Counted from the first letter of the stretch, positions 37,259 through 49,213 are shown. The stretch: DNA of 64,000 nucleotides from Haliangium sp050303215 (GCF_050303215.1 NZ_JBNLBH010000132.1:62001-126000); one strand, 5' to 3'. Notes: a model not told the origin generated them from the sequence alone. Numbers and translations: made by a program.

Positions 37259-40150
37259 ATGCGTCATTCTTGGAATCCCCGCCCGTCGATGAACTGGACT
37301 TCCCTCGTGATCGCAGCCCTCCTGGCCATGTTGGCAACCGGTTGCGCGGAGCAAGGCATCGAGGTGGGGACTCGCGAGAGCGCCCTCAGCGGGATCACGC
37401 TGAACGGGATCACGCTGAACGGGGCCGGCAACAATGGGGTAACGCTGAGCGGAATCGGGCTGGACCGAGTGACGTTGAACGGGATCGCGCTGGACGGCAT
37501 CTACATCAACCAGCTCGGCCACAACGGGGTGGACATCGCCGGTCTCGGCAGCAACCTGGTCGCCGCGGGGCGTGAGGACCTGTTCGGCGCGACGATCAAC
37601 GGTCTCGGGCTGGTCAAGGGGACCCTCGATGGCATCGGCGTCGACGAGCGCGGGGTCGAGGGCATCGGCCTGGAGCTGGGCGTGAACGGCCTGTATCTGG
37701 GTCGGGCGACGACTCGCGCGCTACTGGTCGACGGCGCCCTGCTCACCGACGTGGCGCTGAGCGGCGTGGGCCAGCGGCCTCTGGCCATCAACGGGTTCGC
37801 CCCGGGCTCGATCGGGATCGCGATCAAGAGCGAGCTGGCGAATGGGTTCGGGGCCCTGCATCTGACCGGCACGTCCGCCGCGGCTCTCGGCCTACTCGAC
37901 TACGATCTGGCTCCCGGGTGGCTGTACTTCGCCCGCATCAACGGTCTGGGGATGGATTCTCACCTGGAGGACAGCCTGGTCGTGGACGGTCACAGTCTGT
38001 TCGAGAGCGGCCTCGACGGTCTGCACATCAATGGCAGCGGCCCCCGGGGCCTGGGGATCCGGGTCTCGTACAATCAGGTTGCGCCGCTCGACGCCGCCCA
38101 GCTCGACGCGCTCGACACGGTGCTCTTCCACCTGGTCGGCTGCGCCCTGCCCGCGGACGGCAAGATCTCGGTGGTGGCCGCCGACGGCAGCACCCGCACC
38201 TATCGCGGCGCCCGCGGCTTCGCGCCGGAGTGGGCCGAGCACCCGCTGAGCTACGAGGGGACGCGGCGCGTGCATGCGTGCCTGGCGTCGTCGCAGGGCG
38301 CGTACCGGAGCCGGCTGGTGGGCCCCGCCGAGGCCGATGTGCTCGACACGGTGCTCTTTCACCTGGTCGGCTGCGCCCTGCCCGCGGGCGAGAGCATCTC
38401 GATTCTCGGCGCCGACGGCGTCGAGAAGACCTACCAGGGCGTGCGTGGCTTCGCCCCCGAGTGGGCCGACGGGCCCGTGAGCGAGGCCGGTGAGCGTCGC
38501 GTGACCGCGTGCCTGGCGTCGTCCGAGGGCGTGGTCTCGGGTCTGGCCCTCAACAGCGACCAGGCCGACAAGCTGCGCGACCTGCTGACCTACATGGCCG
38601 CCTGCGCCCTTCCCGAGGGTGAGCAGGTGACGCTGTATGACGGTGATGGCGCGGCCGTCAGCCTCGACGGCGCCCTCGGTTTGGCGCCCGAGTGGGCCAC
38701 CGGCCCGGTGTCGGCCATCGGCGAGCAGAAGGTGTCGGCGTGCCTGGCGGCTCGGACCAACGCCCGCGGCAAGCACGTGCGCATCTCCCTGCGCGGCAGC
38801 AACATCGCGACCACCGCGGTCGAGCGCGCCACCTACCGCCACCCCGAGGGCGCGTTCTGGGGCAACCTGTTTGGCACCCAGCCCTCCATCAACACCTGCA
38901 CCGTGGCCGGCGGCGGGGTCTCGGGCCGCGACTGCACTGGCGACGACTGCGGTTTCACCACGCTCGGCGCCTGCGCTCAGGTGTGCGAGGGTCTCGACTC
39001 GAATGACGGCAGCTACCAGAGCTGCGCCGGCGAGGTCGCCGTGATCAGCACCTACCTGGCTCTCACCGACGAGGTCCAGTCGGGCGTCGAGCACGGCTGC
39101 GTCGTGCGCGACGGCGCGCTCTACTGCCGCGGCGACAACGACTTCGGGCAGCTCGGCGACGGCACCTTCGTCAGCCGGGGCGACGCCCAGCCGGTGACCG
39201 CGCTCGGCGGCGACGTGGTCGAGGTCAGCGGTGGCGCGCGTCACACCTGTGCCCGCCGTGGCGACGGCTCGGCCTGGTGCTGGGGCGCGAACGATCAGGG
39301 CCAGCTCGGCGTCCGGGTCGGCTCCGAGGGTACCCCGAGCCCCGCCCATGTGCTGGCGCTGGGCTACGACGTGGCCTCTGTCGCCGCCGGCGCCACTCAC
39401 TCCTGCGCTCTCACCACCGCGGGCGAGATGTACTGCTGGGGCGAGGACAGCCGCGGCCAGGTCGGCAGCGCCGCGATCCTCAACCGAGCTCATCGGCCGG
39501 TCCAGGTGTCCGAGCTCGGCGACTCGGTCGCTCGCATCGCCCTGGGCGAGAGCGCTCGTCACACCTGCGCCGTCGGCAACGAGGGCACGCTGCACTGCTG
39601 GGGCGCCAACGAGGCTGGCCAGCTCGGCATCGGTCACGACCAGGACGCGGACACCCCGGCCCTCGTCGTCAGCGCCGCCGACGGCCTCGCGCTCCCCGAG
39701 GTCACCGATGTCTGCACCGGTCGCCAGCACACCTGTGCGCTCACCACCCGCGGCGAGGTGCTGTGCTGGGGCAGCAACGAGCACGGTCAGCTCGGCGTCG
39801 CCGGCGAGGCCAGCAGCACCCGGCCCGTGTCCGTGGCCCTCGACGCCCCCGTGGCCGATGTCGGCTTGACCTGCGGCGCCGACCACACCTGCGCCATCAT
39901 GGAAGACAGCACGCTGCGCTGCTGGGGCGCCAACCAGGCCGGCCAGCTCGGTCGCGACGGTACGGTCGATGCCGACACGATGGGCGTGAGCAGCGTCAGC
40001 GTGCTCGACGACGTCCTGCGCGTGAGCGCCGACGCCGACCGCACCTGCGCCATCCGCGGTGACGGCAGCGAGTGGTGCTGGGGCTATGACCCCGAGGGTT
40101 TCTTCACCGGCATGGTCGGCGGCAGCAGCGTCCCGGTCGACACCCTGTGA
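37259..40150 (+). CDS. Large mosaic lipoprotein: pentapeptide repeats, three repeat units, RCC1 propeller
   Basis: The 963-residue lipoprotein has a basic n-region and lipobox ATGC (start at ATG 37259; ATG 37289 would also keep the signal). Residues about 35-95 are pentapeptide repeats with a five-residue beat (GITLN, GVTLS, GIGLD, GIALD). Residues about 270-510 hold three tandem units of roughly 75-80 residues with the core LVGCALP...GFAPEW...ACLA. Residues about 610-950 contain RCC1 repeats (AWCWGANDQGQLG, LHCWGANEAGQLG and others), predicted to fold as a seven-bladed propeller. It is probably displayed on the outer surface; RCC1 propellers usually bind proteins or nucleic acids. Role unknown. 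The three-unit domain recurs in other myxobacterial lipoproteins I recall, but I cannot name it. Confidence 0.85.
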   Translation: MRHSWNPRPSMNWTSLVIAALLAMLATGCAEQGIEVGTRESALSGITLNGITLNGAGNNGVTLSGIGLDRVTLNGIALDGIYINQLGHNGVDIAGLGSNLVAAGREDLFGATINGLGLVKGTLDGIGVDERGVEGIGLELGVNGLYLGRATTRALLVDGALLTDVALSGVGQRPLAINGFAPGSIGIAIKSELANGFGALHLTGTSAAALGLLDYDLAPGWLYFARINGLGMDSHLEDSLVVDGHSLFESGLDGLHINGSGPRGLGIRVSYNQVAPLDAAQLDALDTVLFHLVGCALPADGKISVVAADGSTRTYRGARGFAPEWAEHPLSYEGTRRVHACLASSQGAYRSRLVGPAEADVLDTVLFHLVGCALPAGESISILGADGVEKTYQGVRGFAPEWADGPVSEAGERRVTACLASSEGVVSGLALNSDQADKLRDLLTYMAACALPEGEQVTLYDGDGAAVSLDGALGLAPEWATGPVSAIGEQKVSACLAARTNARGKHVRISLRGSNIATTAVERATYRHPEGAFWGNLFGTQPSINTCTVAGGGVSGRDCTGDDCGFTTLGACAQVCEGLDSNDGSYQSCAGEVAVISTYLALTDEVQSGVEHGCVVRDGALYCRGDNDFGQLGDGTFVSRGDAQPVTALGGDVVEVSGGARHTCARRGDGSAWCWGANDQGQLGVRVGSEGTPSPAHVLALGYDVASVAAGATHSCALTTAGEMYCWGEDSRGQVGSAAILNRAHRPVQVSELGDSVARIALGESARHTCAVGNEGTLHCWGANEAGQLGIGHDQDADTPALVVSAADGLALPEVTDVCTGRQHTCALTTRGEVLCWGSNEHGQLGVAGEASSTRPVSVALDAPVADVGLTCGADHTCAIMEDSTLRCWGANQAGQLGRDGTVDADTMGVSSVSVLDDVLRVSADADRTCAIRGDGSEWCWGYDPEGFFTGMVGGSSVPVDTL

Positions 40151-40259
40151 GCTCCCAAGCGGCGGCCGCCCAGGGGATGGCGTCGACGACCTCTTCCCCT
40201 ACGGGCTGGCTACCCACTGTGAGCCACCGAGCGGCGGCCGCCCGCGCTATGCTCGGCGC

Positions 40260-43001
<2,742 letters not shown>

Positions 43002-43016
43002 GCGCTGGAGCTGATC

Positions 43017-43583
43017 ATGTCCACCGATGATGACGACCCGCCCCTGGTCAGCGAGCGTTCGCCCAGCCTGGCCCGCGCCCGTCACGAGTACGCCCACCCC
43101 GCGCCGACCGCGGCACCGGCCATGATCGCGGCTCTCACTCGTCTGCTCGAGGCGGAGCACGATGCCGCCAGCCTGTGCGCCGTGGCCGCGTCTCTGCTGG
43201 CCGCTGCGGCCCCCGCGGGCGACCCCGCCGGCGTGACCGGCGACCCCGCCGGCGTGATCGCCGACCTGGCCGAGGCCCACCAGGCCCGCTGTGACGCCCT
43301 GGCCCGGACCCTGGCCCAACTCGGGGCCGCGGCTCCGCGTCCCGAGCAGTACTCTCGGGTGCTCGCACGCGACCCGGACGACCTCCGCTACGGCCGCTCG
43401 GCGGCCGAGCTCATCGCCGCCGCGGCGGCCACGGAGGACGAGCTCACGAGCTTCTACACCCGTATTCTGGCCCGCGACGACGTGCCCGAGCCGGTGCGCG
43501 AGCGACTCCTCGGACATCGGTCCGAGCAGGCTGACCACCAGGCTCAGGTGGCCGCGCTCACGCCCGCGGCGCTGCGGCTGTGA
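43017..43583 (+). CDS. Ferritin-like (DUF2383-type) four-helix protein
   Basis: The 188-residue protein has helices with LTRLLEAEHDAASLCAVAASLL, LAEAHQARCDALARTLAQLG, ATEDELTSFYTRIL and RSEQADHQAQVAAL. This Glu/His spacing suits a ferritin-like or DUF2383 four-helix bundle. A short direct repeat (GDPAGV x2) interrupts the middle. Iron ligands are incomplete by eye, so binding is uncertain. It lies 15 bases after the aminopeptidase and may be co-transcribed. Confidence 0.65.
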   Translation: MSTDDDDPPLVSERSPSLARARHEYAHPAPTAAPAMIAALTRLLEAEHDAASLCAVAASLLAAAAPAGDPAGVTGDPAGVIADLAEAHQARCDALARTLAQLGAAAPRPEQYSRVLARDPDDLRYGRSAAELIAAAAATEDELTSFYTRILARDDVPEPVRERLLGHRSEQADHQAQVAALTPAALRL

Positions 43584-43659
43584 GCCGTAGCGGCCTCGCC
43601 GGAGCGCTCGCGCGCGGACGGCCGCGACTCGGCCTCTGCGTCGCGGCTGATGATGGCGT

Positions 43660-45336
43660 ATGATGCGTCGGCCGCGCCTCTCGTGGCGCCCGCGCGCTCG
43701 GTGCGGACGCCGCGGGCGGACCGGCTGGACGAACGCGAAGAACGTGCCCATCGCCCGCACTCGTGTCTATGATCCCCTGGTCGCCGCTATCGCGACAGCG
43801 TACACCGCGGCCGCACTGGTTGCAGCCCTGTGCGTCGCGGCCGCGCCGGTGGCCGCCGACCCCCTCGTCCAGCCGGAGGATCCAGACGTGCACGACGCCC
43901 TCGATACCCACCCCACGCCCTCGGCGTGGATCCCCGGGGCGGGGCCTGGACACGGGCTGCGGCAGGCACCCGAGCCGACGATGCTCGCTCGAGCCGGCGG
44001 TACCGACGCCGTCCCGGCGCCCGTGCGCGCGACCTTGTCCAACGGCGTGCAGGTGGTGGTGGCGCGTGATCCCGCGCAGCCGGTCGTCGCCATGCACGCC
44101 CTGTGGTCGCAGGATCACGCGGTGCACACGCCGGCCCAGCGCTACGCGCGGCGCCTGATCGGAGAGCTGCTGGTGCGCGGCTGCGGGGACCGTGGTCGGG
44201 TCGCGATCGAGCGTGTGGTCGAGGCCGCGGGGGCCCACCTGAGCGCCACCGCCGGCCGCGACACCGTTGCCATCCGCGCGACCTGGCCGACCCAAGAGTG
44301 GCAACAGGGCTTGGCCCTCGTGACCGACTGCGCGCGGGCCCCGACCTTCACCGCCGACGAGTTGGCGGCGGCGCGCGCGCGGCTGGCCCGGCTGGCGGCG
44401 ACCCGTGCGGCGATGGCCTCGGTTCTGGCTCAGCGCGCGCTCTTGGCCGGGCTCTATCCCCGCCACCCCTATGGCCTGGACGACCTGGACGGGGAGGGGT
44501 CGGCGCCGGCGTGGCGCCCACGGTCGCTACGCAGCTTCTACCACCGCCACCTGCCGCTGTCTCGGCTCACCCTGGCGGTGGTCGGCGCGGTCGACCCCGA
44601 TCGGGTCCTGGCCGCCGTGTCGGCGCGGTTCGGTGCTGCGCTTGGGCCCGCCCGCGCGCCCAATGTGGTGACGCCGACACCGCCCCGGCCGGCTGCGAGC
44701 GAGCGCTACCTCCCTCGGAGCGGTGCCCAGGCCGAGTTGGTCATCGGATTCCCGGGCGCGACGGTGACCGACCCGGACCAGGTCGCCCTCGAGCTACTGG
44801 CCGAGCTCTTGGGCGGCCGTGACGGAGTTGGGCGACTCGCGCACGAGCTGCGTCAGCGGCGGGGCTTGGCTCACGCGGTCGAGGTCCAGGCCACGGCCGC
44901 GGCCGCGGCCGGCTACTTCGCGGTGCGAGTGGGCTGTCGTCCGGAGGATATCGACGCCGTGGTCAGAGTGACCCGGGCCGAGCTGGCCCGGGTCGCGACC
45001 GAGGTCGTATCCGAGCACGAACTCGCCCAGGCGCGCGCGCGGCTGCTCGCGGACAACGCTCGTGCGGCTGCAGATCCGCGCAGCCGGGCCGCGGCGCTGG
45101 CCTATCACGCCGCCCACGGCCTGGTCTGGGGCGGTCATCGAGCCCGCGCGGCCGCGATCGAGGCCGTGGACGCGCCGGCCCTGCGGCGGGTCGCCGCGGC
45201 CACTCTCGACTGGAACGCCGCGGTCACGATCACGGTTGGGCCGGAGCGCGTCAGCCCTGGGGCCGCGCGCCGGATTCGAGGGGTGAGGCGGCGGCTGCCG
45301 CGATCGCGCGGCCGACGCGGGGAGGGCAAGCGATGA
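43660..45336 (+). CDS. M16-family peptidase homologue lacking the zinc motif
   Basis: The 558-residue protein has an M16 fold: RATLSNGVQVVVARDPAQPVVAMHAL (first strands), the beta-alpha repeat with SRLTLAVVGAVDPDRVLAAV, and a second domain with AQAELVIGFPGATVTDPD and the closing LAHELRQRRGLAHAV. The catalytic HxxEH of the first domain is replaced by the region RYARRLIGELLVRG, with neither His nor the correct Glu. It is therefore likely a non-catalytic subunit, like those that pair with an active M16 partner. A signal-like hydrophobic stretch lies near residues 40-66; the exact start is uncertain. It overlaps the CAAX protease by ATGA. Confidence 0.85.
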   Translation: MMRRPRLSWRPRARCGRRGRTGWTNAKNVPIARTRVYDPLVAAIATAYTAAALVAALCVAAAPVAADPLVQPEDPDVHDALDTHPTPSAWIPGAGPGHGLRQAPEPTMLARAGGTDAVPAPVRATLSNGVQVVVARDPAQPVVAMHALWSQDHAVHTPAQRYARRLIGELLVRGCGDRGRVAIERVVEAAGAHLSATAGRDTVAIRATWPTQEWQQGLALVTDCARAPTFTADELAAARARLARLAATRAAMASVLAQRALLAGLYPRHPYGLDDLDGEGSAPAWRPRSLRSFYHRHLPLSRLTLAVVGAVDPDRVLAAVSARFGAALGPARAPNVVTPTPPRPAASERYLPRSGAQAELVIGFPGATVTDPDQVALELLAELLGGRDGVGRLAHELRQRRGLAHAVEVQATAAAAAGYFAVRVGCRPEDIDAVVRVTRAELARVATEVVSEHELAQARARLLADNARAAADPRSRAAALAYHAAHGLVWGGHRARAAAIEAVDAPALRRVAAATLDWNAAVTITVGPERVSPGAARRIRGVRRRLPRSRGRRGEGKR

Positions 45337-46055
45337 ACCGCCGGCGACCGGTCACGCCCTCCGTCCTCGGTCACGGCGACCTGGCGACCAGCCTGATCCT
45401 GATCTTTCCCCTGTTCTTGGCCTACGAGATCGGGGTCATGTTCTCCAGCTCGGTCAACGGCGTCGACTTCGTGACCCGGCACGTGTTCGCCGCGGTCGAG
45501 TACGAGCGCGATCGTTACCTGCTGGTCCAGCTCGGCTTCGCCGTCGCCTTCTTGGGCTACGTGCTGTACATGCGCCGGCGCCGCGAGCTGTCGCGCGACG
45601 TGGTCCTACCGCTGGTGTTGGAGGCGGCCGTGTACGCGCTGACCCTGGGCTCGTTCATCGTCTTCCTCATGCAGAACGTGCTCGGCTTCGCGCTCGCGCC
45701 CGGCTCGGCGATGTCGATCGGGGCCATCGGTGACGCGGTGGTGGTGTCACTGGGCGCCGGGGTTCACGAGGAGTTGGTGTTCCGTCTCGGGCTCATGGCC
45801 GGCGGCGCCGCGCTGCTGCGTTGGGGCGGCGTGACCCACTCTTTGGCGGTCGCGAGCGCGCTGTTCGCGTCGGCGCTGGTGTTCTCGCTGGCGCATCACA
45901 TTGGCCCCTACGGCGAGCCGTTTCAGCTCGGCGTGTTCGTGTATCGGTCCATGGCCGGCGCCATCTTTGGGCTCATCTTCTACTACCGCTCGCTGGCGCA
46001 CGCGGTGTACACCCATTTCCTCTACGACCTGTACGTGTTGGTGCTGCGGGCGTGA
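45333..46055 (+). CDS. CPBP-family intramembrane protease (CAAX-type)
   Basis: The 240-residue membrane protein has about seven hydrophobic segments. Motif 1 is GAGVHEELVFRLGL, with the EExxxR catalytic glutamates, and motif 2 lies in ALVFSLAHHIG. Members cleave prenylated proteins or bacteriocin-type substrates. Start overlaps the M16 homologue by four bases and its stop overlaps crcB by one, so all three are coupled. Pairing with a dead M16 protein is unusual and may reflect a shared membrane-protein quality-control role. Confidence 0.9.
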   Translation: MNRRRPVTPSVLGHGDLATSLILIFPLFLAYEIGVMFSSSVNGVDFVTRHVFAAVEYERDRYLLVQLGFAVAFLGYVLYMRRRRELSRDVVLPLVLEAAVYALTLGSFIVFLMQNVLGFALAPGSAMSIGAIGDAVVVSLGAGVHEELVFRLGLMAGGAALLRWGGVTHSLAVASALFASALVFSLAHHIGPYGEPFQLGVFVYRSMAGAIFGLIFYYRSLAHAVYTHFLYDLYVLVLRA

Positions 46056-46429
46056 TGACGGCCCTGTACATCGCCCTGGCCGGCGCCCTGGGCTCGGTTT
46101 GTCGGCACCTGGTGGGCGCGGGCCTCACCCGCCTGGTCGGCGGCACGCTGCCCTATGGCACCCTGGCCGTCAACGTGCTGGGCTCGTTCCTGATCGGGTT
46201 CTTGATGGACCTGTTCGCGGCCCGCGGCCAGCTCGACTCGGCCCTGCGCGTCGCCTTGACCGTGGGCTTCCTGGGCGGCTTCACCACCTACTCCTCCTTC
46301 GCGCTCGAGACCGTCCAGTTGGTCCAGAACCGTCAGTACGGGGCCGTGCTGCTGTACGTGGGCGCGACCCTGATCACGGCCGCGCTCGCGTGCGCGGGCG
46401 GCATCGCGCTCGCGCGCGGCCTGCGCTGA
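46055..46429 (+). CDS. crcB: Fluoride channel CrcB/FluC
   Basis: The 124-residue protein has four helices with NVLGSFLIGF and the hallmark GFLGGFTTYSSFALE, the fluoride-pore motif of the Fluc dimer. It exports F-. The start overlaps the CPBP stop by TGATG. No fluoride riboswitch is visible upstream because the gene is embedded in an operon. Confidence 0.96.
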   Translation: MTALYIALAGALGSVCRHLVGAGLTRLVGGTLPYGTLAVNVLGSFLIGFLMDLFAARGQLDSALRVALTVGFLGGFTTYSSFALETVQLVQNRQYGAVLLYVGATLITAALACAGGIALARGLR

Positions 46430-46447
46430 GCGGCACCGAGATCGGGC

Positions 46448-47365
46448 TCAGTCCAGCCCGCTGGAGCCGAGATCGAGCTCCATGGTCTCGACGAAGAGCT
46501 CGACGGTGCAGCGCTTGATCGCCTCCGAGTTGGCCTCGCTCTTGTCGATGGACAGGTGGTTGATGCCGACGTGGTCGAGCGTGATCGAGAAGATGGTCTT
46601 ATCGGTGGCGGGGTCGAGGAACTCGATGGCGCCGGTCTTCTGGTGCTTGGGGTCCTTGTCGCCCTTGACCACGAAGTCGTGGTGCCACTTGATGAACTCG
46701 TCGGCGTAGGCCGCGGCCATGCTCAGCTTGAGGCTGGGGAACTCGACCCCGGTGGGCTCGAGCTCGGGGAAGCGGTTGGAGCCGACGTAGAGCGGCTTGA
46801 TGCTCTGCTTGACCGTGAACCCATCGATCTTGTTGACGCGCCGGCAGTCGATACCGTCGATCTCGAGGCGGAAGCTGGACGGGGTCCACATCTTCTGCTT
46901 ATGCCCCTCAACGCCCTGGATGTGGCGTTGGTCACCGGGCTTGGTCTCGATGAACTCTGGCAGGAGCTTGATGCCCAGGTAGGCGGGGTTGCTGTCGCTG
47001 CCGTCGAGGGTCGGGAACGACACCTCGCTGATCAGCGCGTCGCGGAACCACTGCTCGATGACCGACTCCAGGTTGAAGTTGGCGTGGATGATCGAGCCGT
47101 TGCGGCGCGAGAACTTGCGCTTCCACGAGTCCTGGATCCAGCGGAAGATGGGCGCCGAGGCCGACAGGCCCACCTCCAGGCTCAGGGGATCGATCTCCAC
47201 CGTGGCCACGTGCTTGAGCTGGAGGAAGTCGGGGCCGACGTCCTCCTCGATGACCGACCCCTTGACCCCACCGCCATCGACCGACTTGAGCCAGCTCGTC
47301 TCCTTGTCCCCGTCGAGGTGAAACAAGAAGTGCCCGGCGGTGTAGGCACTGCGGTTGCTACTCAT
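46448..47365 (-). CDS. Phage-tail-tube-like (T4 gp19-type) double-domain protein
   Basis: The 305-residue protein has two similar beta-rich halves. Both follow the tail-tube pattern of a folded core ending with a strand-turn-strand (VEIDPLSLEVGLSASAPIFRWIQDSW in half 1; MAAAYADEFIKWHHDFVVKG, GAIEFLDPATDKTIFSI, VELFVETMEL in half 2). This resembles the tube or cap proteins of phages and contractile injection systems, but the assignment is by eye and moderate. There is no other tail gene nearby. ATG 47365 is preferred over GTG 47380 because GGAG lies about 8 bases upstream of it. Confidence 0.5.
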   Translation of the reverse strand: MSSNRSAYTAGHFLFHLDGDKETSWLKSVDGGGVKGSVIEEDVGPDFLQLKHVATVEIDPLSLEVGLSASAPIFRWIQDSWKRKFSRRNGSIIHANFNLESVIEQWFRDALISEVSFPTLDGSDSNPAYLGIKLLPEFIETKPGDQRHIQGVEGHKQKMWTPSSFRLEIDGIDCRRVNKIDGFTVKQSIKPLYVGSNRFPELEPTGVEFPSLKLSMAAAYADEFIKWHHDFVVKGDKDPKHQKTGAIEFLDPATDKTIFSITLDHVGINHLSIDKSEANSEAIKRCTVELFVETMELDLGSSGLD

Positions 47366-47666
47366 GACGACATACTCCACTGCAAAGCGACGCCGGCCAA
47401 GCCGGTGCCGCAGACGTTGTACGCCGGTACCCTCCTGATCCTTCCTCGGGTCGGCCGGCCCGGCCGCACGACGAATCAGGTTACGGCAATTATCATGCCA
47501 CTATAGAGGATCACGGCGGTCAGCGCCACGGCGTGGGCCCGAGGCGGCGCTGCAGGCAGCGTGCGAGGGACCGCAGCCAGGCTGGCTGGGGAGGGCTCGC
47601 GGACGGGCGCGAGGGCCCTGCGGTGCTCTTGTCGTGGATGTGCGACTCGCGTACTCTAGCGACGAG

Positions 47667-47936
47667 ATGGCCGACGATCTGGCCCAAGCCTACCAGGAGT
47701 ACCTGGCGCGCTTCGCCGCCGAGTTGGGCGACGCTGACTTCGGCAGCTTCGTCACCCACAACGGGCGCCTCATTCAAAAGATGCGCTATGAGGAGTTCGA
47801 GCCCATCTACACGGAGTACCGGGAGATGGCTCAGCGCTACCGGGACAGCCTCGCCCGCGGTGACACCATCAATGACATCGTGGTGCGGCTGATGCGCGAT
47901 CGCGCCTCGCACCTGGTCTTGCCCTTGCCGGCGTGA
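47667..47936 (+). CDS. Small uncharacterised helical protein
   Basis: The 89-residue product (MADDLAQAYQEYLARFAAELGDADF, then RYEEFEPIYTEYREMAQRYRDSLARG) is a charged helical protein with regularly spaced Tyr and Glu. There is no family I recognise. The frame also permits a start at GTG 47634. GAG lies immediately before ATG 47667. It is flanked by 300 bases of intergenic DNA upstream and convergent with the ParA partner. Confidence 0.6.
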   Translation: MADDLAQAYQEYLARFAAELGDADFGSFVTHNGRLIQKMRYEEFEPIYTEYREMAQRYRDSLARGDTINDIVVRLMRDRASHLVLPLPA

Positions 47937-47960
47937 ATGGTGCGGCCCCATGGCGTGGGC

Positions 47961-48263
47961 TCACGGCTGCGGCGGCGGCAGCTTGTCGATGTCCATCTGC
48001 TTGAGCGCCATGCGGATGAGCTGTGACTTGTTGGCCTTGGTGTAGCCCCGGCGCTTGAGCTCGGCGACCTTCTCCTCGAGGTGCTGGATATCCTTGGTGT
48101 ACATCGAGATGCAGATCACCTTGTAGTGGGTCGGCTTGGGCTTGCTGGGCCGGCGCCGGCGGGGGCGGGCGGGGGCGTGGCCGCCGTTGCCGTAGAAGTC
48201 CTGGGACAGGATGCTGTCGGTTTCGCTGAGGGGGTCGTGGTTGAGGCTCTTGCTGTCGCTCAT
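47961..48263 (-). CDS. Ribbon-helix-helix-like partner of ParA
   Basis: The 100-residue protein has a disordered N-terminus with a run of arginines and lysines (ARPRRRRPSKPKP) and a C-terminal segment THYKVICISMYTKDIQHLEEKVAELKRRGYTKANKSQLIRMAL that fits a beta-strand plus two helices of the ribbon-helix-helix fold. It follows the ParA gene by 14 bases, a typical position for a DNA-binding or adaptor partner. Confidence 0.7.
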   Translation of the reverse strand: MSDSKSLNHDPLSETDSILSQDFYGNGGHAPARPRRRRPSKPKPTHYKVICISMYTKDIQHLEEKVAELKRRGYTKANKSQLIRMALKQMDIDKLPPPQP

Positions 48264-48277
48264 TCGTCTCTCCTGCC

Positions 48278-49213
48278 TCACGCGGCGACCGGGTTGAGCT
48301 GGGCCTGCGCGGCCGGCGTGACCAGCCAGTCGACGACCCGGTCGTAGTCCTTGGCCCCGTGGGACTGAGGCGCGTACTCGAAGATGGTCTTGCGGTGGCT
48401 TGGCGCTTCGGCCAGGCGGGTGTTGAGCCGGATCGGGCTCAGGCACTGGTCCTTGAAGTGGCCCTGGAGGGTCTCCAGCACCTCGCGCGCCAAGCGGGTG
48501 CGGCCGTCGTAGAAGGTCGGCAGCACAGCCGAGACCCGAACGGCGTGGTGTAGGTGTCGCTCGATGTCCTTGATGGTGCGCAGCGCCTGCTTGACCCCGA
48601 CCAGGGCGAGGTAGTCGCAGGTCACCGGGATCACGACCTCGTCCGCGTAGCTGAGCGCGTTCTGGTTGAGCAGGTTCAGCGACGGGCCGCAGTCGATGAC
48701 CACGTAGTCGTAGCGCCGCGACACGTGCATCCGCCCGAGCCGCCGGGTCATGATGCGCGCGCGCTGCTCGGCGGGCTGTCGGGCCAGCCAGATCTCGGCG
48801 GCGGCGAGGGTGCAGTTGCTGGTGATCACGTCGAGGTGCGCTCGCACCGGCACCGCGACCTCGACCGGATCCACTCCCTCGACCAGCACGTGGTAGAGCG
48901 ACATGTCCCCGGCCACGCCGAGCGAGACCCCGACATTGCCCTGGGCGTCGGTGTCGATGAGCAGGGACTTGTACCCGCGCTCGGCGATGCCGGCGGCGAG
49001 GTTGACCGCGGTCGTGGTCTTGCCAGTGCCACCCTTCTGGTTGAGGATAGCGATGCGCCGGGCTCGGCGGGCGCGGAACGCCTCGTCTCCGAGGCGCTTC
49101 CGACGGCACTCCAGCGAACAGAAATACAGTCGCTGGGTGCCGGCGGTGACGGCGAGCTGGTACACGAAGGATGGCTGGAATGCGACCCCGCACGTGGAAC
49201 AGAGCTGGTCCAT
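48278..49213 (-). CDS. ParA-family ATPase with N-terminal zinc finger
   Basis: The 311-residue protein is a ParA/MinD-type ATPase: deviant Walker A NQKGGTGKTTTAVNLA, Walker A' IDTDAQGNVGVSLG, Walker B YDYVVIDCGPSLNLLNQNAL. Residues 5-37 carry CSTCG...CSLEC, a treble-clef-like zinc finger not found in standard chromosomal ParA. ParB and parS-like sites are not visible, so this is an orphan partition-like or subcellular-positioning ATPase. Its RHH-like partner follows. Divergent from the kinase gene at 49473, with 260 bases between. Confidence 0.9.
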   Translation of the reverse strand: MDQLCSTCGVAFQPSFVYQLAVTAGTQRLYFCSLECRRKRLGDEAFRARRARRIAILNQKGGTGKTTTAVNLAAGIAERGYKSLLIDTDAQGNVGVSLGVAGDMSLYHVLVEGVDPVEVAVPVRAHLDVITSNCTLAAAEIWLARQPAEQRARIMTRRLGRMHVSRRYDYVVIDCGPSLNLLNQNALSYADEVVIPVTCDYLALVGVKQALRTIKDIERHLHHAVRVSAVLPTFYDGRTRLAREVLETLQGHFKDQCLSPIRLNTRLAEAPSHRKTIFEYAPQSHGAKDYDRVVDWLVTPAAQAQLNPVAA

